Positions 8,310-17,382 are shown, numbered from the stretch's first letter. The stretch: DNA of 38,910 nt from SIG565 sp045647785 (GCA_045647785.1 JAZRMU010000048.1:1-38910), one strand, 5' to 3'. Translations and numbers: made by a program. The notes: generated by a model from the letters alone, not told the origin.

Positions 8310-9341
8310 ATGAGTGAAAAGATTTTAGTTGCTATGTCGGGCGGTGTTGATTCCTCGGTAGCGATACAGCTGCTTTTACAGCAGGGCTACGAGGTGTCCG
8401 GTGCTATAATGCGCCTTTGCGGAACAGAGGCTATAGCCGATGCCGCTGCGGTAGCGAGCAAAATGAATATCCCATTTGAGACAATAGATAAAAGTGCCGA
8501 ATTCGGTCGTGAGGTAATAGGCAAATTCGCTGCCGATTATTTCGGAGGAATTACTCCTAATCCTTGCATTGAGTGCAATAAAAAACTGAAATTCGGTGAG
8601 TTTTTAAAGCACGCGGTTGCCGGTGGCTATGATAAAATAGCGACAGGGCATTATGCGAGAATAGAGAAAAATGTTCAAACGGGGCTTTATGAGCTAAAAA
8701 AGGCTGCTGATGATAGCAAGGACCAGAGCTATTTTCTTTATTTTCTTTCACAGGCCGAGCTTTCGAGGATTCTGTTTCCGTTGGGCTCTTATACAAAGCC
8801 TGAAATTCGCAGTATTGCCGAGCGCGAGGGACTACTGACAGCCAAAAAGAAGGATAGTCAGGATATATGCTTTGTTAAAGATAAAGATTATGCCGAAATT
8901 ATTGAAAAATATATGGGTAAAAGCTCGCCTGCGGGCGATTTTACCGATATAAACGGCAAGGTGCTCGGTCGCCACAGCGGTATTATAAATTACACCATCG
9001 GTCAGCGCAAGGGACTGGGTATTGCTTTGGGTAAACCGCAGTTTGTGATAAGTAAAAATGCTGAAAATAACACGGTTGTGCTGGGGGAAGAGGAGCAGCT
9101 TTTTAAAACCACGGTTAAGGTCGAAAATGTGAGCTTTGTATCGGGCGAAGTGCTGGAAGAGCCATTTTCTGCCGAGGTTAAGCTGCGGTATGCCATGAAG
9201 CCGATGAAGGCCACGGTTACAGTGAACGGTCGGTCGGCGGTGGTGGAATTTGAAACCCCGCAGCGAGCTCCAAGCGCAGGGCAGGCGGCAGTATTCTATA
9301 GCGGAGACTGTGTGCTTGGCGGCGGAACAATTGTAGATTAG
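8310..9341 (+). CDS. mnmA: tRNA-specific 2-thiouridylase MnmA
   Basis: A 343-residue enzyme that adds sulfur to U34 of Lys, Glu and Gln tRNAs using ATP and a persulfide. The PP-loop MSGGVDSSVA is at residues 9-18. The catalytic cysteine is in NPCIEC (Cys86), and the partner cysteine in DSQDICF (Cys187). GHYARI and DQSYFL are also typical. A C-terminal beta-barrel ends the protein. The stretch after MRLCGTE is shorter than in the E. coli enzyme, so this is a compact form. Translation is probably coupled to secA because the ATG lies one base past the stop. Confidence 0.95.
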   Translation: MSEKILVAMSGGVDSSVAIQLLLQQGYEVSGAIMRLCGTEAIADAAAVASKMNIPFETIDKSAEFGREVIGKFAADYFGGITPNPCIECNKKLKFGEFLKHAVAGGYDKIATGHYARIEKNVQTGLYELKKAADDSKDQSYFLYFLSQAELSRILFPLGSYTKPEIRSIAEREGLLTAKKKDSQDICFVKDKDYAEIIEKYMGKSSPAGDFTDINGKVLGRHSGIINYTIGQRKGLGIALGKPQFVISKNAENNTVVLGEEEQLFKTTVKVENVSFVSGEVLEEPFSAEVKLRYAMKPMKATVTVNGRSAVVEFETPQRAPSAGQAAVFYSGDCVLGGGTIVD

Positions 9342-9349
9342 GTGATATT

Positions 9350-9979
9350 ATGGAAAACATAATCAAGGCACTCGAAAAAAATAATTTCGAGGTGCATTAT
9401 TTTGAAACGAAATCCGAGATTTTAGCCTTTGTGGAGCAGCTTTTGCCTGCGGGTAGCAAGATTTCAAACGGCGGCTCGCAATCTATGGCTGAATGTGGGG
9501 TTTTCGATTTGATTAAAAGCGGCAGGTATAATTATATCGACCGCTTTGGAGCGACTACGCCCGAAGAGGAAAACCGAATGATAGCAGATTATTTCACTGC
9601 TGATTACTTTTTCTGCTCGGCAAATGCCATTACAGAAAGCGGCGAGCTTGTTAATGTTGACGGGCGTTCAAACCGCGTTGCAGCGCTGCTGTACGGACCG
9701 CGAAATGTCGTGGCAATAGTTGGCAAAAATAAAATTGTTAAGGATATTCCCGAGGCGCTTTACAGGGTTAAAACTGTTGCTGCGCCGAAAAATACGGTGC
9801 GTCTTTCGTGCGAAACATATTGCCGAGAGGCGGGACGCTGCGTAGCAGCGGATAATCCGCAAATGGCGTCGGGCTGCGGCAGCAATGCCAGAATTTGCTG
9901 CAACTATGTTGTGTCTGCTTATCAGCGCGAAAAGGGGCGCATTAAAATACTGCTCTGCGGCGAGGATTTGGGCTTTTAA
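9350..9979 (+). CDS. LUD-domain (LutC/YkgG-like, DUF162) protein
   Basis: A 209-residue stand-alone LUD domain. Features: SNGGSQSMAECGV, RFGATTPEEENR, DYFFCSANAITESGELVNVDGRSNRVA and GPRNVVAIVGKNKIV, the conserved core of the family. A cysteine-rich C-terminal segment follows (CETYCREAGRC, GCGSNARICCNYV). Members with LutA/LutB partners take part in L-lactate oxidation, but no such partners are nearby. Many Clostridia carry isolated copies like this one with no known role. AGGTGA precedes the ATG, and the gene starts eight bases after mnmA, so it is co-transcribed. The extra cysteines could bind metal or Fe-S; that is inference. Confidence 0.8.
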   Translation: MENIIKALEKNNFEVHYFETKSEILAFVEQLLPAGSKISNGGSQSMAECGVFDLIKSGRYNYIDRFGATTPEEENRMIADYFTADYFFCSANAITESGELVNVDGRSNRVAALLYGPRNVVAIVGKNKIVKDIPEALYRVKTVAAPKNTVRLSCETYCREAGRCVAADNPQMASGCGSNARICCNYVVSAYQREKGRIKILLCGEDLGF

Positions 9980-10030
9980 GTAATTATGAAACCTCATTAA
10001 GCATACTCTTTAAGGAAAGGGGTATGAGTA

Positions 10031-11245
10031 ATGAGGTTTTTAATTTGTATAATTTTATGCTTTTCGGTTTTGGCATTGCCTGTAAGTGCCCTTGGTGCAG
10101 TTACGGTTTCGAGTGAGTATATAAGCGATGATATGTATGAGGCGCTGCCTGTAAGCAACGCGGTGCCAACACCCGTGGGTCAGGTGTTGGAGCTGAAGGC
10201 GCAGTCGGCGGTGCTATTGGAGCCGAACACAATGCAGATTTTATACGAAAGCAACGCCGACGAACGGCTGTCTCCCGCATCTATCACCAAAATAATGTCG
10301 TTGTTGCTTGTGGTAGAGGCTATTGATGCGGGTCATTTAAAGCTCACCGATACTATAACCGCAAGCGAGTATGCCTGCAGTATGGGAGGCTCGCAGATTT
10401 GGCTTGAGCCGGGAGAAACTATGACGGTTGATGAGCTGCTAAAGGCTTGTTTTATAGCCTCTGCAAATGATGCCACGGTAGCCCTTGCCGAAGCGGTAGC
10501 AGGTAGCGAGGAGGCGTTTGTGTCGCTGATGAATGCTCGAGCGCAGGAACTCGGTATGACCAATACTGCATTTAAAAATACAACGGGACTCGACTGCGAT
10601 GGGCATTATACTACGGCCTACGATATAGCACTTATGTCAGCCGAGCTTATCAAGCACGAAATGGTCAAAAACTATTCCACCGTTTGGATGGATAGTCTGC
10701 GCGGCGGCAAAAGCGAGCTTGTGAACACAAATAAATTAGTCCGCTTTTACGAAGGCTGCACAGGTCTTAAAACGGGAACAACCTCCGTTGCTGGCCACTG
10801 CCTTGCCGCAACAGCCGAACGAAACGGCTTATCCTTGGTTGCCGTTGTGCTGAAGGCGCCCTCGAGTAATGATAGATTTGAGTCGGCAAGAAAGCTGCTT
10901 AACTATGGTTTTGCCAATTATAGCTTTTCATATATCGAATATGATAATTCGCTGCCGCTTGAGGCAGCGGTTACCGCGGGTGTGGAAAGTGTTGTTCCGC
11001 TTTACCCCGAGAGTGGGCTCAATGTGCTGCTTAAAAAGAGCGAAAAGAGCAGCATTACCCAATCTGTGCAGCTGAACAGCGAAATCACTGCGCCTGTAAG
11101 GCAGGGAGATGTTATAGGCACGGTTACGGTATATAACGGTGAAATACCACTTGGCAGCATAAATCTTTTGGCGGGGAAGAATATCGAAAAGCTATCGTTT
11201 TTTTATCTTTTCAAAAGGCTTCTTTATGAACTCTTTGTAATGTAA
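10031..11245 (+). CDS. D-alanyl-D-alanine carboxypeptidase (S11, DacF/PBP5-like)
   Basis: A 404-residue exported penicillin-binding protein that trims the terminal D-Ala from peptidoglycan pentapeptides, limiting cross-linking. A signal peptide (about residues 1-22, ending SALGA) is followed by the three active-site motifs: S-I-T-K (Ser84, Lys87), S-A-N (144-146) and K-T-G (247-249). A PBP5_C-type beta domain follows, and the C-terminal residues (about 385-404, SFFYLFKRLLYELF) form the amphipathic anchor usual for the family. AAGGAAAGGGG lies upstream; of two ATGs close by, only the one at 10031 encodes the signal peptide. It lies 51 bases after the LUD gene with no terminator between. Confidence 0.93.
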   Translation: MRFLICIILCFSVLALPVSALGAVTVSSEYISDDMYEALPVSNAVPTPVGQVLELKAQSAVLLEPNTMQILYESNADERLSPASITKIMSLLLVVEAIDAGHLKLTDTITASEYACSMGGSQIWLEPGETMTVDELLKACFIASANDATVALAEAVAGSEEAFVSLMNARAQELGMTNTAFKNTTGLDCDGHYTTAYDIALMSAELIKHEMVKNYSTVWMDSLRGGKSELVNTNKLVRFYEGCTGLKTGTTSVAGHCLAATAERNGLSLVAVVLKAPSSNDRFESARKLLNYGFANYSFSYIEYDNSLPLEAAVTAGVESVVPLYPESGLNVLLKKSEKSSITQSVQLNSEITAPVRQGDVIGTVTVYNGEIPLGSINLLAGKNIEKLSFFYLFKRLLYELFVM

Positions 11246-11278
11246 GTATAAAAAAAGAAAAAAATTACAATATTTATA

Positions 11279-11307
11279 TTGAAAAAATAAGGGTTTTAGT
11301 GTAAAAT
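11279..11307 (+). promoter_or_regulatory. Sigma-A promoter for pgi
   Basis: TTGAAA (11279-11284), 17-base spacer, TAAAAT (11302-11307) preceded directly by TG. It lies 34 bases before the ATG at 11342. Confidence 0.7.
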
Positions 11308-11341
11308 AAGAATAATAAAAAATTTGGAGGCACTATACAAA

Positions 11342-12682
11342 ATGGCTATTAGTTTTAACACAAGCTTCGCAAAGGATTTTTTGCGTGAAAATGATATAAA
11401 GGGCTTGGCAGGTCAGGTTCGTTTAGCACACGATGTGTTAGAGGCGAAATCCGGTCTTGGCAACGATTTTCTCGGTTGGGTAAATCTTCCCACCGATTAT
11501 GATAAGGAAGAATTTGCTCGCATTAAAAAGGCGGCAGAAAAAATTAAAGAGGATACCGATATTTTAGTTGTTATCGGAATTGGCGGCTCATACCTCGGCG
11601 CTCGCGCAGCTATCGAGTTCTTAAAGAGCCACTATTATAATAATTTAGCAAAGAACACACCTCAAATTTACTTTGCAGGCAACAGTATAAGCGGCTCGGC
11701 TTTAAATGAGCTGCTGACACTTTGCGAGGGCAAGAGAGTTTCTGTAAATATTATTTCAAAATCGGGTACAACCACCGAGCCCGCAGTTGCTTTCCGCGTT
11801 TTCAGAAAGCTGCTTGAGGAGCGCTACGGTGAGGAGGAAGCTGCAAAGCGTATCTACTGCACAACCGATAAGGCTCGCGGTACACTTAAAGCGCTTGCCG
11901 ATGAAAAGGGATATGAGTGCTTTGTTGTGCCGGATGATGTAGGCGGCAGATTCTCCGTGCTCACTGCGGTTGGTCTTTTACCCATTGCCGCAGCAGGAGC
12001 AGATATAGATGCTTTAATGAAGGGTGCGGCTGCAGCGCAGGCTGAATATGCAAATCCCGATTTAGAGGCTAACGAATGCTACAAGTACGCAGCTGTTAGA
12101 AACGCTATGTACCGCAAGGGCAAGGCTATTGAAATGCTCGTATCATACGAGCCAAGGCTCACCCAGCTCGCAGAGTGGTGGAAGCAGCTTTATGGCGAGA
12201 GCGAGGGCAAGGATAACAAGGGCTTATTCCCCGCATCCGTAACCTTCTCAACCGACCTTCACTCTATGGGTCAGTATGTGCAGGATGGTGCACGCATTCT
12301 CTTTGAAACGGTTATAAATGTTGGCGACTGTGGCAGCGATGTAGTAATCGAAAAAGAGGAAAACGATGGCGATGGACTTAACTTCCTTGCAGGTAAAAAT
12401 ATGTCCTTCGTAAACGAAAAGGCATTTGAGGGCACAGTGCTCGCACACACCGATGGCGGTGTGCCTAATTTCGTTATAAATGTAGATAAGGCAGACGAGG
12501 AAAACCTTGGCCGACTAATTTATTTCTTTGAAAAGGCTTGTGCAATTTCGGGATATATGCTCGGTGTTAATCCGTTCGACCAGCCCGGTGTTGAAAGCTA
12601 CAAAAAGAATATGTTTGCACTTCTCGGCAAGCCCGGCTATGAGGCTATGCGTGCAGAGCTTGAAAAGCGCCTTGGTAAATAG
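11342..12682 (+). CDS. pgi: Glucose-6-phosphate isomerase
   Basis: A 446-residue cytoplasmic enzyme interconverting glucose-6-phosphate and fructose-6-phosphate in glycolysis. Both family signatures are present: DVGGRFSVLTAVGLLP and SGYMLGVNPFDQPGVESYK, the latter with the substrate-binding Lys. SGTTTEPA of the phosphate-binding loop is also seen. The length is that of the short Bacillus/Clostridium form. The start is the ATG at 11342, with GGAGG (11326-11330) upstream; an in-frame TTG at 11324 overlaps that SD and is rejected. No terminator separates it from the following small P-loop gene. Confidence 0.97.
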   Translation: MAISFNTSFAKDFLRENDIKGLAGQVRLAHDVLEAKSGLGNDFLGWVNLPTDYDKEEFARIKKAAEKIKEDTDILVVIGIGGSYLGARAAIEFLKSHYYNNLAKNTPQIYFAGNSISGSALNELLTLCEGKRVSVNIISKSGTTTEPAVAFRVFRKLLEERYGEEEAAKRIYCTTDKARGTLKALADEKGYECFVVPDDVGGRFSVLTAVGLLPIAAAGADIDALMKGAAAAQAEYANPDLEANECYKYAAVRNAMYRKGKAIEMLVSYEPRLTQLAEWWKQLYGESEGKDNKGLFPASVTFSTDLHSMGQYVQDGARILFETVINVGDCGSDVVIEKEENDGDGLNFLAGKNMSFVNEKAFEGTVLAHTDGGVPNFVINVDKADEENLGRLIYFFEKACAISGYMLGVNPFDQPGVESYKKNMFALLGKPGYEAMRAELEKRLGK

Positions 12683-12727
12683 GTAAAATATCCGCTACGG
12701 CGGTAAAATATAAAGGAGATGGCAATT

Positions 12728-13144
12728 ATGATTAAACTTATCGTTGGAAAAAAGGGTTCGGGCAAAACCAAGAAATTGATAGACTTGGTAAACGCTACTG
12801 TTGAATCCAGTAAGGGCAACGTTGTATGTATTGAACAGGGTGAGAACCTGCGTTTCAGCGTATCTCACAAGGCAAGACTTATTAACAGCGAAGATTTCGG
12901 TATTAAGGGCTATAATGAGTATTACGGAATGCTCGCAGGAATCAATGCAGGCAACCATGATGTAACCGATGTTTTTGGCGATGCAACACTTCGTATCGGC
13001 TCTCGCAACTATGATGAGCTTGCTGATTTCCTTGACAGAGTATCTGCATTAGCAGAGGAAAGCCATGTTAACTTCTGCTTTACAGTATCGGCTGATGAGG
13101 CTGACCTGCCTTCGAAGATTTTTGAAATTGCAGAAAAGCTGTAA
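12728..13144 (+). CDS. Small conserved P-loop NTPase-like protein (138 aa)
   Basis: The N terminus MIKLIVGKKGSGKTKKL holds a Walker A motif (residues 7-14), and the rest is a small alpha/beta protein with no obvious second domain. It resembles an uncharacterised clostridial ATP-binding family; I do not know its role. A Walker B is not obvious, though VNFCFTVSADEADL near the C terminus could supply an acidic residue. It has no signal peptide or membrane segment. The ATG at 12728 is chosen over an in-frame ATG at 12719 because the SD AAAGGAGA abuts the latter. It follows pgi by 45 bases and ends at a strong terminator, so it shares the pgi transcript. Confidence 0.75.
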   Translation: MIKLIVGKKGSGKTKKLIDLVNATVESSKGNVVCIEQGENLRFSVSHKARLINSEDFGIKGYNEYYGMLAGINAGNHDVTDVFGDATLRIGSRNYDELADFLDRVSALAEESHVNFCFTVSADEADLPSKIFEIAEKL

Positions 13145-13155
13145 ATAAAAATTTG

Positions 13156-13187
13156 AACCCCCGAGCAACGCTTGGGGGTTGTTTATT
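13156..13187 (+). terminator. Intrinsic terminator after the pgi/P-loop unit
   Basis: AACCCCCGAGC (13156-13166) pairs with GCTTGGGGGTT (13170-13180), with one G-U pair and the loop AAC. GTTTATT follows. Confidence 0.9.
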
Positions 13188-13216
13188 GGCGATAAAATAA
13201 ATTATTAAATATTTAC

Positions 13217-13245
13217 TTGACAAATCGCACCAATACATATATAAT
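13217..13245 (+). promoter_or_regulatory. Consensus sigma-A promoter for the DUF177-rpmF unit
   Basis: TTGACA (13217-13222), exactly 17 bases, TATAAT (13240-13245): a perfect consensus promoter, as expected for a highly expressed ribosomal unit. Confidence 0.92.
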
Positions 13246-13272
13246 AGTTATCGCGACAATTGGGGGGATTCC

Positions 13273-13767
13273 GTGATTTTAGATTTAAAAAAGGCCTTTG
13301 CGGCTCATAATTATGAGGAGTCCTTTCAATTCACTTTAGAGCTTGGCGATGTTGAGTTTGCAGGCGTAAGACCGTTTAGCAAACCCGCAAAGATAAGTGC
13401 CGAGCTTCGAAGCAGCGCAGGTGTGGTAACGCTTAAGATACATTGCGATGCCTGTTATGAAGCGCCGTGCGACCGCTGTGCTACCAATTGCAGCGAGAGC
13501 ATTTTGGTGGATAAAGAGTATATCCTTGCGACCGAGGTGGAAAACGAGGATAACGATGATATCCTGCTTGTAACAGAGGGTGAGCTCAACTTGGCAGAGC
13601 TCTGCAGAACCGATGTATTGCTTCAAATCCCGATGAAGCATTTGTGTAGCGAGGATTGCCGCGGTTTGTGCTCTAATTGCGGAGCAAATTTAAACGCTGG
13701 CGACTGTGGTTGCAACACAAAGCAGATTGACCCCAGACTTGCAAAGCTTGCAGAACTTTTAGATTAA
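13273..13767 (+). CDS. DUF177 (YceD-like) protein, 23S rRNA accumulation factor family
   Basis: A 164-residue protein encoded directly before rpmF, the normal place for this family. It has the conserved CDRC pair and the C-terminal pattern LCSEDCRGLCSNCGANLNAGDCGC, a probable zinc site. YceD homologues are needed for normal 23S rRNA accumulation; the molecular action is not settled. The start is GTG at 13273 with a G-rich SD (GGGGGGA, 13262-13268), just downstream of a consensus promoter. No ATG gives a better N terminus. Confidence 0.88.
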   Translation: MILDLKKAFAAHNYEESFQFTLELGDVEFAGVRPFSKPAKISAELRSSAGVVTLKIHCDACYEAPCDRCATNCSESILVDKEYILATEVENEDNDDILLVTEGELNLAELCRTDVLLQIPMKHLCSEDCRGLCSNCGANLNAGDCGCNTKQIDPRLAKLAELLD

Positions 13768-13796
13768 AATATTAACTTTTAAGGAGTGTTATTAAA

Positions 13797-13979
13797 ATGG
13801 CAGTACCGAAGAGAAAAACCTCTAAAGCAAGAAGAGATAAGAGAAGAAACAATTTATGGAAGCTTACCGCTCCCACACTTGTTAAGTGCTCACGTTGCGG
13901 TGCTTACAAGAGACCTCACAGACTTTGCGCAGAGTGCGGCTACTACGGCGACCGCGAGGTTGTAAAGGTAGAAGACTAA
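13797..13979 (+). CDS. rpmF: 50S ribosomal protein L32
   Basis: A 60-residue basic ribosomal protein. MAVPKRKTSKARRDKRR is the diagnostic N terminus. The four cysteines (CSRC and CAEC) form the zinc ribbon, so this is the zinc-binding form rather than the cysteine-free paralogue made under zinc limitation. AAGGAG precedes the ATG. It lies 29 bases after the DUF177 gene and is followed by an intrinsic terminator. Confidence 0.98.
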   Translation: MAVPKRKTSKARRDKRRNNLWKLTAPTLVKCSRCGAYKRPHRLCAECGYYGDREVVKVED

Positions 13980-13985
13980 TTAGGG

Positions 13986-14018
13986 TAGAGGGGGACGATA
14001 TCCTCCTCTATTTTGTTT
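13986..14018 (+). terminator. Intrinsic terminator/attenuator after rpmF
   Basis: TAGAGGGGGA (13986-13995) pairs with TCCTCCTCTA (14001-14010), with one G-U pair and the loop CGATA. TTTTGTTTT follows. It separates the abundant L32 message from the downstream radical SAM run, which may be read by partial readthrough because no clear promoter follows. Confidence 0.85.
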
Positions 14019-14051
14019 TAATGCGAAAAAAGGCGAAAGGGAGGGAAAGAA

Positions 14052-15356
14052 ATGTCGGTTATAATAGGCGAGGTTGCAAGATTTTCGCCCGCACATAGAA
14101 AAGGCATAAGGGCAGGGGATACTCTGCTTTCCATTAACGGCAGCGAGGTAATCGATGTTCTCGATTACCGATTTCTGGAAAATGATACAGAGCTTTTGCT
14201 TGAAATTTGCCGAAAAAACAAAATTTTCAAAAAGCAAATAACCAAAAAAGAAAACGAGGAGCTGGGGCTCGGCTTTGATACCTACTTAATGGATAAGCAG
14301 CGCACCTGCAAGAATAAGTGTATTTTTTGCTTTATCGATCAGATGCCAAAGGGTATGCGAGAGAGCCTTTATTTTAAGGATGATGATTCACGCCTTTCGT
14401 TTTTATTTGGAAACTATATAACCCTTACCAATATAACTGATCACGAGGTGGAGCGCATTATAAGAATGCATATAAGCCCCATCAATATTTCGGTGCATAC
14501 AACTAACCCCGAGCTTCGTGTCAGGATGATGAAAAACAAAAATGCCGGAGAAGTGTTAAAGCTGCTCGAGCGCTTCAACAGCGCGGGCATAAGTATAAAC
14601 TGTCAGCTTGTACTGGTGCCGGAGTATAACGACGGTGCAGAGCTTGAGCGCTCGCTCGGCGACCTGATAAAGCTGGAAAACGTCAGAAGTATAGCGGCAG
14701 TACCCGTAGGGCTTACGGGACATCGCGAGGGCTTACCCGAGCTTTCCCCTTTTAACAAGCAGTCTGCGGCGGCAGTGCTGGATATTATTGATAAATATGC
14801 GGAGAAAACAAGGCAGCTATATGGCGAAAACAGGGCTTTTGGCTCGGATGAATTTTATATTTTATCGGGCAGACCTTTCCCCGATGCTTCGCACTATGGG
14901 GAATTTCTGCAGCTTGAAAACGGTGTTGGTATGTCCTCGCTTTTGATAAGCGAGGTCGAAGACGAGCTCCAATACGCAAGTATAGAGCATACACCGCCCG
15001 CATCAACAATAGTAACGGGTGAGGCGGCCGAGTCGCTTATAAATTCACTCACCCAAAAGATATCCGAAAAATTCAGCATTAAATGCAAGGTTAAAGCAAT
15101 AAAAAACGACTTTTTCGGTGGGCATATAACCGTTGCGGGTCTTATAACAGGCAGGGATATTATTAAAAATCTAAAGGGCGAGGAGCTTGGAGAAAGGATA
15201 TTAATACCTGCCAATATGTTAAGACACGAAAACGATAAATTTTTAGATGATGTAACAGTAGAAGAGCTCGAGCGGGAGCTTGGAGCAAAGGTTATAATTG
15301 TTAATAGCGGCGGTGCAGATTTCGTGGCCGCAGTTTTAGGAAATGAGGTGGAGTAA
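14052..15356 (+). CDS. PDZ/radical SAM protein with DUF512 domain
   Basis: A 434-residue protein of unknown substrate. An N-terminal PDZ-like region (residues about 1-65, GIRAGDTLLSINGSEV) leads into a radical SAM-like core with Cys86, Cys90 and Cys93 (CKNKCIFC), expected to bind a 4Fe-4S cluster. The C-terminal part is the DUF512 domain. It has no signal peptide. GGGAGGGAAAG precedes the ATG. Its stop overlaps the der start by one base (TAATG), and the order DUF512-der-plsY-gpsA is common in Clostridia. The function is not known in any organism as far as I recall. Confidence 0.88.
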   Translation: MSVIIGEVARFSPAHRKGIRAGDTLLSINGSEVIDVLDYRFLENDTELLLEICRKNKIFKKQITKKENEELGLGFDTYLMDKQRTCKNKCIFCFIDQMPKGMRESLYFKDDDSRLSFLFGNYITLTNITDHEVERIIRMHISPINISVHTTNPELRVRMMKNKNAGEVLKLLERFNSAGISINCQLVLVPEYNDGAELERSLGDLIKLENVRSIAAVPVGLTGHREGLPELSPFNKQSAAAVLDIIDKYAEKTRQLYGENRAFGSDEFYILSGRPFPDASHYGEFLQLENGVGMSSLLISEVEDELQYASIEHTPPASTIVTGEAAESLINSLTQKISEKFSIKCKVKAIKNDFFGGHITVAGLITGRDIIKNLKGEELGERILIPANMLRHENDKFLDDVTVEELERELGAKVIIVNSGGADFVAAVLGNEVE

Positions 15357-16678
15357 TGGCAAAACCTGTAATAGCGGTTGTTGGCAGACCTAATGTTGGT
15401 AAATCAACGCTGTTTAATAAGCTTATTGGTCAAAGACTGTCTATCGTTGATGACACACCTGGTGTTACTCGCGATAGAATTTACGGCGAGGCCGAGTGGG
15501 CAGGCAAGAAGTTTATGCTTATCGATACGGGTGGTATCGAGCCCAAAACCGATGATTTAATTCTTAAAAGTATGCGTTCTCAAGCGCAGCTTGCCATTGA
15601 AATGGCGAATGTTATAATATTTGTAACTGATTTGCGTGCAGGTGTTACTGCCGCCGATATGGATGTTGCGACAATGCTGCAAAAAAGTGGCAAGCCGATT
15701 GTGCTCTGCGTTAATAAGTGTGATAAAATCGGCGATATTCCGCTTGATTTTTATGAGTTTTATAATTTGGGTCTTGGCGATCCTATTGCGGTTTCGAGTG
15801 TTCACGGACACGGTACGGGCGACCTGCTTGATGCGGCGCTCGAGCATATCGAATTCCCCGAAAACGATGAGGACGAGGAGGAAATTATAAATGTTGCCGT
15901 TATCGGTAAGCCGAATGCGGGCAAATCCTCTTTAATAAACAACATTTCAGGCGAGGAGCGTTCCATTGTATCGGATGTTGCGGGAACTACTCGCGACGCT
16001 ATCGACACAAGAATCACCAACAGCTACGGCACATTTAATTTTATCGATACTGCAGGACTTCGCAGAAAGTCCAAGGTTGAGGATATAATAGAAAAATATA
16101 GCGTTTTGCGCGCTAAAATGGCTATTGAGCGCAGCGATGTTTGCGTTATTATGATTGACGGTGTGGATGGCTTTACCGAGCAGGATTCAAAGGTTGCAGG
16201 ACTGGCACTTGAGCAGGGTAAGGCATGTATAATAGCCGTTAATAAATGGGATATTGTGGATAAGGACGGGCGTACAATGGATGCTTATCGCAAGCGCCTT
16301 ATGAATGATTTTTCCTTTATGTCCTATGCGCCGATAATATTCATTTCGGCAAAAACAGGTCAGCGTATTGATCGACTCTTCAGTCTTATTAAATATGTGC
16401 ACGAGCAAAATACAATGCGCATATCGACAGGTATGCTAAACGACCTGTTGGCCGATGCTACCGCCCGTGTTCAGCCGCCCAGTGATAAGGGAAAGCGACT
16501 TAAAATTTATTATATGACACAGGCTTCAACCAAGCCGCCAACCTTTGTTTGCTTTTGCAATAAGGCGGAGCTTTTCCATTTTTCATATCAAAGATATTTA
16601 GAAAATCAAATAAGAACAACCTTCGGATTAGAGGGTACACCGGTGAGATTTGTTATAAGAGAACGAGGAGATAAGTAA
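15356..16678 (+). CDS. der: Ribosome biogenesis GTPase Der (EngA)
   Basis: A 440-residue GTPase needed for assembly of the 50S subunit. It has the diagnostic two tandem G domains: GRPNVGKSTLFNK with NKCD in the first, and GKPNAGKSSLINN with NKWD in the second. A C-terminal KH-like domain (KIYYMTQASTKPPTFVCFCN) follows. The start overlaps the previous stop (TAATG), and its own stop overlaps plsY in the same way, so translation is coupled along the run. Confidence 0.97.
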   Translation: MAKPVIAVVGRPNVGKSTLFNKLIGQRLSIVDDTPGVTRDRIYGEAEWAGKKFMLIDTGGIEPKTDDLILKSMRSQAQLAIEMANVIIFVTDLRAGVTAADMDVATMLQKSGKPIVLCVNKCDKIGDIPLDFYEFYNLGLGDPIAVSSVHGHGTGDLLDAALEHIEFPENDEDEEEIINVAVIGKPNAGKSSLINNISGEERSIVSDVAGTTRDAIDTRITNSYGTFNFIDTAGLRRKSKVEDIIEKYSVLRAKMAIERSDVCVIMIDGVDGFTEQDSKVAGLALEQGKACIIAVNKWDIVDKDGRTMDAYRKRLMNDFSFMSYAPIIFISAKTGQRIDRLFSLIKYVHEQNTMRISTGMLNDLLADATARVQPPSDKGKRLKIYYMTQASTKPPTFVCFCNKAELFHFSYQRYLENQIRTTFGLEGTPVRFVIRERGDK

Positions 16679-17382
16679 TGAATCACATTTTTGCACTGCT
16701 TACAGTAGTCGCCGCCTATTTGATAGGCAGCATAAATTTTGCAGTTATTTTTACAAGAAAGTATAATAATGTCGATGTGCGAGATTTCGGCAGCGGAAAC
16801 GCGGGTACTACCAATGTGCTGCGCGTATCGGGTGTTAAGGCGGGCATTGCTACCTTTGCTCTTGATATTTTAAAGGGTGCGGTAGCGGCAGGCATAGGCT
16901 TTTTGGTGTTCAACCTTTTGTGGAATGACTGCAATGTAGGTATGACCGCTACCAGCTACCGCAACCCATTGTTTTTACCGCAGTACGGCGCATTCGCCAG
17001 CGGTTTTGCTTGTATGCTCGGCCATTGCTTTCCTGTGTTTTTCGGCTTTCGCGGCGGTAAGGCGGTAGCCACCAGCGTTGGTGTTTTTGCTGTCTGCTGC
17101 CCGCTTGCAATAATCTTGGGGCTTGTAGGCTTTGCGATATCAATGCTTCTTTCTAAAATAGTTTCACTTTCGAGCCTTTTTGCAACCTTTGTGGTTGTGG
17201 GGGTAACTGCATATCTTGCGTTTTCATATAAAATAAGCTTGAATGCCAATCCTTGGGTTATAACGATTATAACTATAGGCTGCGGCTTAATTGTAATTTT
17301 AAGACACCTCGAAAATATCAAAAGGCTCATAAAGGGCGAGGAGAAAAAAATTTCCGTTAAAAAGGAGAATAAAAATGGCTAA
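16678..17382 (+). CDS. plsY: Glycerol-3-phosphate acyltransferase PlsY
   Basis: A 234-residue integral membrane enzyme that acylates glycerol-3-phosphate with acyl-phosphate, the first step of phospholipid synthesis. Motifs: GSINFAVIF near the N terminus, the DFGSGNAGTTNVLR active-site loop, and GHCFPVFFGFRGGKAVAT. Five or six membrane segments are visible. It is slightly longer than most PlsY because of a loop after residue 80 and a lysine-rich C-terminal tail. It supplies lysophosphatidate from the product of the next gene, gpsA, whose start lies inside the end of plsY (8-base overlap). Confidence 0.95.
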   Translation: MNHIFALLTVVAAYLIGSINFAVIFTRKYNNVDVRDFGSGNAGTTNVLRVSGVKAGIATFALDILKGAVAAGIGFLVFNLLWNDCNVGMTATSYRNPLFLPQYGAFASGFACMLGHCFPVFFGFRGGKAVATSVGVFAVCCPLAIILGLVGFAISMLLSKIVSLSSLFATFVVVGVTAYLAFSYKISLNANPWVITIITIGCGLIVILRHLENIKRLIKGEEKKISVKKENKNG

